Below, piece after piece: positions 1-6,116 of a stretch of DNA of 15,164 nt. A program made the translations under genes and the position numbers. Under the pieces are notes generated by a model that was given only the letters and a program-made list of their open reading frames with translations, was not told the origin of the DNA and made no database searches. Numbering within the stretch: position 1 is the stretch's first letter; every line of letters begins with the position of its first letter. This stretch comes from Bacteroidota bacterium. GTDB taxonomy: Bacteria > Bacteroidota > Ignavibacteria > Kryptoniales > JAKASW01. The stretch lies in assembly GCA_021789755.1 (NCBI GenBank), contig JAJYJD010000060.1:1-15164 (forward strand), in the 5' to 3' direction.

Positions 1-605
1 GGGACTCCAACGGATGGCGCATTGTTCTTCATGAAATTGAGAAAATGTGTCCCATTCCAATAGCATGATTCGTAGGTCACACCCGCATCCGGTTCGTTCT
101 GGACCGAGATTGCATATAACGAGACTCCATTTGCCGACATCGTATCGGCAAAGGCTTTCAAGTGAGAGGCGTATGCCGCATACGCACCGGTATCGAGAGT
201 CCCGCCGACAGGATTGTCGTTGCTCTTCATCCACGCAGGAGGCGTCCACGGGCTGGCAATGATTGTCACCCCCATCGAAGATGCCGACTTCGCCGAAGGG
301 ATGTTGATGCCGAATTGTGTCGAGTCCGGTGAAATGCGAAGACGCATTATCGTAAACCCAAGTTCGCCTTGACCGGTCCCGAAAGCCGTCTGAATTTCTC
401 CGGCAGTCATATCCGGCCGCCAGCCGACAATGTTTGCGGCACCGAATCCTCTGATAACCTGCCGCGTGCTATCAAGGTAAATAGTCGCAGAACCGGTTCC
501 TCCCGGAGGGCCTGTGACCGAGCTCTTTTTCGAGCAGCCCGATATCATTAATGCAATTGCCAAAAAGATGGCAACTGACTTCACATTCGTCGAGTTACCG
601 CACAT
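1..605 (-). CDS. GH30 glucuronoxylanase-type endo-xylanase, lipoprotein (3' part outside window)
   Basis: This gene lies on the minus strand and runs off the window after 201 codons. From the start at 605 the protein has a hydrophobic segment followed by a lipobox (I-S-G-C, Cys24), so it is predicted to be a lipid-anchored envelope protein. The body matches the N-terminal part of GH30 subfamily 8 xylanases (Erwinia XynA / Bacillus XynC): QVIRGFG with a following W (~49-62), an ELGFTIMRLRI strand (~81-91), ASPWTPPAWMKSN (~117-129), and LYAISVQNEPD (~163-173), where Glu171 is the expected acid/base. The nucleophile lies outside the window. GH30_8 enzymes cleave beta-1,4-xylan next to glucuronic acid side chains; that specificity is inferred because the recognising Arg is not visible. 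Start choice is uncertain: ATG at 605 has a weak GAG upstream, while GTG at 584 gives a more typical short lipoprotein signal (MKSVAIF...) but no ribosome site. It follows the GH10 gene by 41 bp, so the two are probably cotranscribed. Confidence 0.88.
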   Translation of the reverse strand, partial: MCGNSTNVKSVAIFLAIALMISGCSKKSSVTGPPGGTGSATIYLDSTRQVIRGFGAANIVGWRPDMTAGEIQTAFGTGQGELGFTIMRLRISPDSTQFGINIPSAKSASSMGVTIIASPWTPPAWMKSNDNPVGGTLDTGAYAAYASHLKAFADTMSANGVSLYAISVQNEPDAGVTYESCYWNGTHFLNFMKNNAPSVGV

Positions 606-646
606 GACTTGATCTCACAATCATTTCTGTCGAGTTTCAGCCGATA
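606..646 (-). other. Short intergenic gap GH10-GH30
   Basis: The gap of 41 bp holds no visible terminator or promoter. It carries only a weak GAG ribosome-binding candidate before the ATG at 605. This supports cotranscription of the two xylanase genes. Confidence 0.5.
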
Positions 647-2269
647 CTATTTCACAAGTACAAGTTTCTTCGCCGACGAAAAACTTTTCCTGCTTTCACC
701 GACCACGTCAATCCTGTAGAAATACACTCCGCTCGGAAGACCGGCTGCGTTGAAATTCACGGAGTAAGACCCCGGGGCCTGTCTCTCGTTAACCAGCATC
801 TCCACCTCTCTGCCGAGTATATCGTACACCTTCAACGATACAAATCCGAAATCAGCAATCTGATATTTGATATTAGTCGTCGGATTGAAAGGGTTCGGGA
901 AATTCTGATAAAGCACAAAACTATGCGGGATCTCTCCGAACGTGTTTATCCCCGTCTCCACCGTATCTCCGGTCGTAATGCTCACGGGCGCGGAGAAATC
1001 ACCCGTGTCGCTCGCATTCATGGCGCAGACATGCCAGTAGTACCTGGTGTTGGCATCAAGCGGAGATACGCGGAGCATGGTGTCCGCCGCCGTCGAGTCC
1101 ACCACAAGATTTCTGAAAAGATCATCAGTCCCGATCTGCAGACGATAGGACGACGCAGCGACCGAAGGATGCCATATCATGAGAGGATTGCGCGGCCCGC
1201 CGTTCGTGCCGATAGGCGATACGAGTCCAGGTTGGAGCAGGTAATACGCAAGATATCTTCGCAGCCATTGAAGGGCCGGACGCTCTGATCCGTCCCGGCG
1301 CACCAGGTAAGCATTTACTTTCCACGTGTCCCCTTCATTGTAGCCCCACAGGGTCATGCCCTTTACGGCCGGGCTCTCCCAGAAGAGAGGAAAATATATC
1401 TTGTAATTCGCAAGCTGAGTGCTGTCGTCGGGCTCGTTGATATCAAATTCTGAAATATAAATCGGTAATCCGGTAGCGGAGGCTAATCTGTCAAGATTAT
1501 ATTTCAATGTGCTTACCGGATAAGAATACACAGGCGTCAGGCCCTGTGCACTCTTGAACTCGAAATAGTGACCCTGAATCCCGATTCCATCGATCAATCC
1601 CCTGGCTTTCAAAGTGTCTATGAGAGCGATGTAGGTGCTCGTAACGCCGTTGTCCTGCAATACATTGTATTCATTAATCAGCAGCTTGACTCCGGGGGCA
1701 CAGGCTTGTCTTGCCCAGGTGAAGGCGGTGACGATCCAATCCCAGCCGGTCGCTCCCGACCCGCCCAGCGCCCGGATGTAGTTGGCGGTACCGTTTCTTC
1801 CGTCAGGCGGGGCGCGCAGAGGTTCATTGACGACGTCGATAAAATCCATCTGTGGAAAGCGGTGCCCGACCGTGTCTATCCACGCTTTTATTGCTGCCCT
1901 CTGAGCGGCTGAATCGAGAGAAGAAATCCAACCTGGCTGCTGCTGTCCCCAGACCAAATTGTGATCCTTGAAAGGAATACCGTTCGTCAAGGCAAAGTTG
2001 TAAAGAGCGTCAAGCCCCGACCAGTTGTAGGTTCCCTGAACGCTTTCGACGCTTCCCCACTTACCGTCGTTTCCCGGCGTGACCTGATTCCAGTAAGTGA
2101 TAAAGTTGGATGGGATACTGTAACCCCAAGTAACCGCGTTCCCGAGAAACTTGCTCCTGCCGATCGCCAGCTGCGAAAAAGATTCGGATGGGACAAGAAG
2201 CGCTGCAACAAGAAGCATAAGTCCTGCCGCCTGATATCGTTCATGAAGACGTAATAAATTGTTTGCCAA
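647..2269 (-). CDS. GH10 endo-1,4-beta-xylanase with FN3 and T9SS C-terminal sorting domain
   Basis: Predicted 540-aa secreted enzyme that cuts internal beta-1,4 bonds of xylan. The start is taken as TTG at 2269 because AAGGAG lies 6 nt upstream and the product then begins with a plausible signal peptide (MANNLLRLHERYQAAG, then LMLLVAALLV, cleaved near SFSQ). An ATG at 2374 is in frame but would give a poor N-terminus. The GH10 domain spans about 36-345: VTPGNDGKW (a variant of the TPEN-KW motif), DFIDVVNEP with acid/base Glu149, YISEFDI with nucleophile Glu274, and LWGYNEGDTW near its end. The usual VWHSQ motif reads VWGQQQPGW, so the subsite His is replaced by Gly. An FN3-like module follows (~350-435, core RYYWHV), then a T9SS tail (~447-540: YQNFPNPFNP, LKVYDILGRE, SGVYFYRI, KKLVLVK), which directs export to the cell surface or medium. 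It is followed directly by GH30. Confidence 0.93.
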   Translation of the reverse strand: MANNLLRLHERYQAAGLMLLVAALLVPSESFSQLAIGRSKFLGNAVTWGYSIPSNFITYWNQVTPGNDGKWGSVESVQGTYNWSGLDALYNFALTNGIPFKDHNLVWGQQQPGWISSLDSAAQRAAIKAWIDTVGHRFPQMDFIDVVNEPLRAPPDGRNGTANYIRALGGSGATGWDWIVTAFTWARQACAPGVKLLINEYNVLQDNGVTSTYIALIDTLKARGLIDGIGIQGHYFEFKSAQGLTPVYSYPVSTLKYNLDRLASATGLPIYISEFDINEPDDSTQLANYKIYFPLFWESPAVKGMTLWGYNEGDTWKVNAYLVRRDGSERPALQWLRRYLAYYLLQPGLVSPIGTNGGPRNPLMIWHPSVAASSYRLQIGTDDLFRNLVVDSTAADTMLRVSPLDANTRYYWHVCAMNASDTGDFSAPVSITTGDTVETGINTFGEIPHSFVLYQNFPNPFNPTTNIKYQIADFGFVSLKVYDILGREVEMLVNERQAPGSYSVNFNAAGLPSGVYFYRIDVVGESRKSFSSAKKLVLVK

Positions 2270-2275
2270 GGTAGT

Positions 2276-2281
2276 CTCCTT
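2276..2281 (-). promoter_or_regulatory. Ribosome binding site deciding a TTG start for the GH10 gene
   Basis: On the minus strand AAGGAG occupies this site and is followed by ACTACC and then TTG at 2269. No comparable site precedes the in-frame ATG codons farther upstream (2374, 2344, 2338). This is why the shorter product with a TTG start is chosen. Confidence 0.7.
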
Positions 2282-2548
2282 TCCAAATCCCGGTTGGATA
2301 AGACAGCGAACGAATCGTCCGATACCATCCCGCAGCATTTTCATGATTTCCTGGTACGGAGCAATTCGCGGCATCGATAACAGAAACTTTCAGCACCGGG
2401 TGCCTTTGTGCCCAAAATGTTTCGTCCTGCTGATTTCATTCACTACCGATCGAAGAGACATAAAGAAGAGATTCTTAGAGTCGGAGCAGCTGCCGCTTGC
2501 CGCCCCCGCGCAAGCTTCGCAGCGGACAACATCGCAACACTCTCACTC

Positions 2549-2574
2549 CCCCCTCCCTTGATCAAGGGAGGGGG
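2549..2574. terminator. 26-bp perfect palindrome after the FG-GAP/UnbV gene; terminator-like or dispersed repeat
   Basis: The arms are CCCCCTCCCTTGA and its exact complement, with the centre between 2561 and 2562. The transcript would fold into a GC-rich hairpin beginning 20 nt after the TAG stop at 2595-2597. No run of U follows on the minus strand (the next bases read GGAGTGAGAG), so it is not a textbook intrinsic terminator. It could stabilise or process the 3' end of the upstream mRNA, or be a copy of a genome-wide GC-rich intergenic repeat; only a genome search can tell. Confidence 0.5.
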
Positions 2575-2594
2575 AAGCGAGATGCTCAAGAGTT

Positions 2595-5500
2595 CTACTT
2601 CATTAGGAGAAGTTTCTTCAACGAAGAGAACATCTCTGAACCGTCCTGAGGTCGAGCCTCAATACGGCAGAAGTATACGCCGCTGGCGAATCTCTGAGCG
2701 TTCCATTGAATGTTGTAGGTGCGTGCCGCCTGGACGCCGTCGACCAGGTTGGCAACAGCCCTGCCAAGGACATCATAAATCGTGACCCTCACGTAAGACG
2801 TCTTTGCAAGGTCATAACGAATTGTCGTTGACGGGTTGAACGGATTCGGGAAGTTCTGGAACAGAGCGAACTGTTTTGGAACATTCGTAGGTTCGTTCAC
2901 GCCCAACACGCCGGTCCCGGTCTTGAACGTGCTGACACCGGAAACCAGGCCTTCGCCGCCAAGGTTAATCGAGCTTAAGCGGTAGAAATAGGTCGTGCCT
3001 GCATCCAATGTATCCGGAATCATGAAGGTAGTATCCGGAATCATCGTTGTATCAAGAACGATGTTACTCGCAGTGGAGAAGTCGCTGGCAGATGCAATCT
3101 GCAGGTGATACCACACTGCGTTCGTGGCAGGCTTCCAGGCAAAGGTGGACCTTCTGGGCCATCCGCCGGTCGTAGTGGGATCGGTACTGCCCTTCGGCGA
3201 AAGAGCAACGGGAGCCGCAGGCCTTTCGATAGCCGTCGTGAATGAATCGACAGCGCTGAATGCGCTCGCGCCGCCCTGGTTGTAGCAAAGCACTTTCCAG
3301 TAATAAGTGAAACGATTAATCAAGCCGCTTGGAATCGTCCAGGACGTGTCGTGCTTTGTCGTGTCAACCATGAGGGCCTGACCGCTGCTGGTGTAATTCC
3401 ATATCTGGACAACATAGTTGCTGTCACCAGCTTCATGTCGCCACTGCAGGGTAACAGGATTGATGGGTACGTTAGCCTGGTTCGGCGTAGGATAGACCTT
3501 CACAGGGATGGCCGGCAGGTACATAACAGTGAACGAGTCAACACCCGACCAAGCCGATGATCCGGCCGGATTGTATCCACGCACACGCCAGTAATAAATC
3601 TTGCTCGGCTTCAACGATTGCGTGACAGCCCAGGTCGTATCGAAATCGCTCGTTGAATCGTTGACGATGAGATGGGTCATAGTGGCGTTTAAAGTGTCGA
3701 GCTGGAAGTGATAAGTGGAAGCCGTGGGCACATAGCTCACTTTCAGCGTCGGCTTGCTAGCTACGTCTGTCGGATTATGCACCGGGTATACCAGCGCCGG
3801 AGTTGTAGTGCAAGGCTGGACCTTTGTGCGGAAGCTATCGATCGCCGAATACGGACCCGGCACCATGTTGTCCAGGGCCTGCACCCGCCAGTAATACTTC
3901 GTTGAGAGACCAAGTTTCACTATGGTGCTGGTGTCGCTTAATGAAGATACCGTCTTCACTATCGTAGAGAACGCAGCGTTCGAGGCTATCTGGACCTGGT
4001 ATTTGGTCGTGCCCGCACCCGACACAGCTTTGTGCCAGCTGAGCGTATCCGTGGATGCAAGCGACGTGTCTCCAGCCGCCCATGACGGCCTCATTGTCAA
4101 AGGCGCCGACGGGATTACCGATCCCTCCTGGATTGTGTAGTACTTATTGAGGGCGATCGTATTGTTCGCAGCACCGAAGTTGTAAGTGTGGTTCGTTCCA
4201 TCAGGCCATCTGACGTTCACGCTATCAATCTTCGCGGCTGCTCCGAGACCGAAGTTTGCCCTCACTTCTCCGCCCATGCCTGCGCTGCCGCCCTCTGCTT
4301 TGATAACGCGAATTTGTTTCGTCGATCCGGTGTATACGGTGAACACCGCTCCGATTGCGGACATATTGTGGCCCGTACCGATAGGTATGAAGCCGATCCA
4401 TTTGTTCGTGTTGCCGTTGTTCTTCTGCAAAACACTATTGCCACCCGTATACATGTAAACATCGAGGAAACCGTCGTTGTTGTAATCAACGAACTGTCCG
4501 GCCCGCTGACCACCTGCGGTCAGGGCATCCAGGGCTGCTACGTCGGTGAACGTACCATCACCGTTGTTCCTGTACAAATGTTGGGCTCCGTAGGTCCCGC
4601 TTGTATATATATCTGCCAGCCCATCATTATTGTAGTCGCCCACATCAATTGCGCGTTGGTTTGTAGCCTGAACCAATCCGTTGGCGACGACGTGTACTCC
4701 GTCCCATTTGTACGTAAACGTGCCGTCTCCCTTTCCGTACAGGATAACATCGGCCACGAAGTTTCCATTACCATCCATGTTGTCCGTTGCATTAAGCCCG
4801 TTCAATATCAGATCCATGTTACCATCGTTGTTGAGGTCACCCCATTGTTCACCAATGGCAGCGAAGTGGCGAACCGTGTCGTCGACGACGATTCCGGTAT
4901 CGGTTTTCACGACGCCCACAACGTAGAGGCTATCGAAGAGGTAAGTGCTGTCCCCTCCGGTGTAGCTCTTTGTGTGCCTGGTAACAAATGTTCCGGCGGT
5001 ATCAAGAGCGTACGTTCCGGTTGGAATAGTGAATTTACCCGTTCCGTCGTTCAGGAACAGGACACATCCTTTTCTGGCGCCCGAAGTGCCGGTGTCTACT
5101 TTGGAAAATCCATTTCGGAAGCTCGGCATCAATAAATCCTGCCAGCCATCGTTATTCGCATCGAAGAAGCGTACATCCCAGGATTCAAATGAAAGGCTGG
5201 TATCTATTGCGAGATTCGACGCAGCTGCACCTCTTGCGACGTTAGTGAAACCGGACGCACCTCCTTTAAGCAGCCACATGGCGCCTCCGCCTGGTACCGG
5301 CGCTGCCTGATTACTACCGGCAATACCGGTGAAGTTTCCCGGCCAGCAGAGGCTAAGGTAGTTGCTATGATCGATGGGTGATGCCGAAGCCCCTTGGAAG
5401 ACTTCGCCGGTGACTCCTGCCGTGGCAAGATCGCCAGTCCCCGTTGCCTGTACAAACACCCCGGCGGTGTTATAAAATAGTCCAGAACTAGCAGTGCCGC

Positions 5501-5831
5501 CGTTAGTTGTAAACAGATCAGGGACCCCGTCACCGTTAAAATCGGCAAACAATCCACCGACAGAGTTAGTATTAAGTGGAATGTTTACGGTCGCCGACGC
5601 GTCCTGAACGAACGTAGTGATATTATTCCTGATGATGTTGATTGATGGAATAAAGACATCCAAATTGCCGGTCCCGTACAAATCTGCCCATGCAAAGCCA
5701 CCGTTTGCGGCGCCTGCTGCTATCGACATCGATGGTCCGGCAGAGAATGTCACTTCCTGCGCGTTCGACGTACTCAATCCCAACAGGAGCAAGAATACTC
5801 CCGCGGTGAATGAGCGTATAAAAGTTTTCAT
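2595..5831 (-). CDS. Secreted FG-GAP/VCBS-repeat, ASPIC/UnbV (CRTAC1-like), FN3-repeat protein with T9SS sorting domain
   Basis: Predicted 1078-aa exported protein of unknown biochemical function. The ATG at 5831 has AGGAGGT just upstream and begins a clear signal peptide (MKTFIRSF..., cleaved after SNA or SNAQ). An N-terminal half (~25-470) carries six FG-GAP/VCBS motifs. Five are good DxNxDGxxD calcium-type loops, at Asp97, 224, 332, 399 and 449; the first, DLYGTGNLD at ~50, is degenerate. This is the integrin-like beta-propeller type. An ASPIC/UnbV domain follows (~477-550: AIGAVFTVY, GGEVRANFGLG, VRWPDGTNHTYNF). Four FN3-like modules span ~575-970, each with a YYWRV-like core, the fourth a weaker TYFYRL version. 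The T9SS tail is ~985-1078 (LFQNFPNPFNP, TIYDVLGRAV, SGVYFCRI, KKLLLMK). The protein is probably displayed or released at the surface. Its position between the receptor and the xylanases suggests glycan binding or adhesion to plant matter, but this is inference; no catalytic residues are recognised. Confidence 0.9.
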   Translation of the reverse strand: MKTFIRSFTAGVFLLLLGLSTSNAQEVTFSAGPSMSIAAGAANGGFAWADLYGTGNLDVFIPSINIIRNNITTFVQDASATVNIPLNTNSVGGLFADFNGDGVPDLFTTNGGTASSGLFYNTAGVFVQATGTGDLATAGVTGEVFQGASASPIDHSNYLSLCWPGNFTGIAGSNQAAPVPGGGAMWLLKGGASGFTNVARGAAASNLAIDTSLSFESWDVRFFDANNDGWQDLLMPSFRNGFSKVDTGTSGARKGCVLFLNDGTGKFTIPTGTYALDTAGTFVTRHTKSYTGGDSTYLFDSLYVVGVVKTDTGIVVDDTVRHFAAIGEQWGDLNNDGNMDLILNGLNATDNMDGNGNFVADVILYGKGDGTFTYKWDGVHVVANGLVQATNQRAIDVGDYNNDGLADIYTSGTYGAQHLYRNNGDGTFTDVAALDALTAGGQRAGQFVDYNNDGFLDVYMYTGGNSVLQKNNGNTNKWIGFIPIGTGHNMSAIGAVFTVYTGSTKQIRVIKAEGGSAGMGGEVRANFGLGAAAKIDSVNVRWPDGTNHTYNFGAANNTIALNKYYTIQEGSVIPSAPLTMRPSWAAGDTSLASTDTLSWHKAVSGAGTTKYQVQIASNAAFSTIVKTVSSLSDTSTIVKLGLSTKYYWRVQALDNMVPGPYSAIDSFRTKVQPCTTTPALVYPVHNPTDVASKPTLKVSYVPTASTYHFQLDTLNATMTHLIVNDSTSDFDTTWAVTQSLKPSKIYYWRVRGYNPAGSSAWSGVDSFTVMYLPAIPVKVYPTPNQANVPINPVTLQWRHEAGDSNYVVQIWNYTSSGQALMVDTTKHDTSWTIPSGLINRFTYYWKVLCYNQGGASAFSAVDSFTTAIERPAAPVALSPKGSTDPTTTGGWPRRSTFAWKPATNAVWYHLQIASASDFSTASNIVLDTTMIPDTTFMIPDTLDAGTTYFYRLSSINLGGEGLVSGVSTFKTGTGVLGVNEPTNVPKQFALFQNFPNPFNPSTTIRYDLAKTSYVRVTIYDVLGRAVANLVDGVQAARTYNIQWNAQRFASGVYFCRIEARPQDGSEMFSSLKKLLLMK
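3010..3044 (-). repeat. Two-copy 21-bp tandem repeat inside FN3-4 (MIPDT-MIPDT)
   Basis: The 14-nt unit GTATCCGGAATCAT occurs at 3010-3023 and again at 3031-3044, a period of 21 bp or seven codons. In the protein it reads MIPDTTFMIPDT. It lies in frame within the fourth FN3 module, so it looks like a small slippage duplication kept without breaking the gene. Confidence 0.7.
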
Positions 5832-6116
5832 ATTACCTCCTGAGTTGATTTGTTGTCGGAGAAACAATTCTTTTGAAGGCCGACCCGGGAACAATCCTCG
5901 GTCCTGGCGCCGTCCTCAGACAGAACTTCAATGAGGTCGTCCTTCCGCGCCCTTTCGGGCATCGTGCACGACGAAGAATAATTTTACCAGGATCACCTCC
6001 TTCGAGTATGACTTTTTATCGCCCGCGTTTCCAAGACTAATAACCTTGCGCATAAAGTAAGGCGGCCGCAACCGCGATGACTGGACATCGGTAACTTGAC
6101 GGCCGTCTCCCGGCTA
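5832..6116. other. 285-bp leader between beta-helix gene and FG-GAP/UnbV gene
   Basis: No conventional gene is supported. On the minus strand the region contains, in order: a short hairpin after the upstream stop (GCCG/CGGC), an imperfect stem ACC(gc)GATG / CATCGGT at 6071-6092, the 13-nt anti-SD complement at 5990-6002, a GCCC-GAAA-GGGC tetraloop hairpin at 5951-5962, and the ribosome site AGGAGGT at 5835-5841 for the gene at 5831. No hairpin with a U-tract is seen. Confidence 0.45.
5990..6002 (-). promoter_or_regulatory. 13-nt perfect complement of 16S rRNA 3' end (extended Shine-Dalgarno) without an ordinary start codon
   Basis: The minus strand reads AAGGAGGTGATCC, the full complement of the conserved 16S 3' terminus. 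It sits about 160 nt before the FG-GAP/UnbV start, which has its own ribosome site. The only frame opening at normal spacing begins with CTG at 5990 and encodes 20 residues (VKLFFVVHDARKGAEGRPH after the start), ending in TGA at 5928-5930. It may drive a leader peptide, act as a ribosome standby site, or be a relic of a lost gene. Confidence 0.4.

Larger units (their letters stand above)
2270..2594. other. 325-bp intergenic region between FG-GAP/UnbV gene and GH10 gene
   Basis: No gene is supported here. The region holds the perfect palindrome at 2549-2574 just after the upstream gene's TAG stop, and the GH10 ribosome site at 2276-2281. The open frames that cross it on either strand have no ribosome site and no family-like sequence. 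I see no clear promoter, though one may exist, because the hairpin could separate GH10-GH30 expression from the upstream genes. Confidence 0.5.

Noticed and set aside
2259..2785. Plus-strand frames across the gap before GH10
   Set aside because: They span the palindrome and the 3' end of a well-supported gene on the other strand, and have no ribosome site or family-like sequence.
4188..5135. 315-codon open frame on the plus strand
   Set aside because: It is antisense to the FG-GAP/UnbV gene, has no ribosome site and no family-like pattern; the opposite frame has clear domains.
5832..5894. N-terminal extension of the FG-GAP/UnbV protein to 5894
   Set aside because: The extension would read through the ribosome site and bury the signal peptide; the ATG at 5831 is preferred.
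5990..6002. Possible end of a 16S rRNA gene on the plus strand
   Set aside because: Only 13 nt agree (GGATCACCTCCTT). The preceding bases do not match the conserved GGCT context or helix 45, so there is no rRNA gene.
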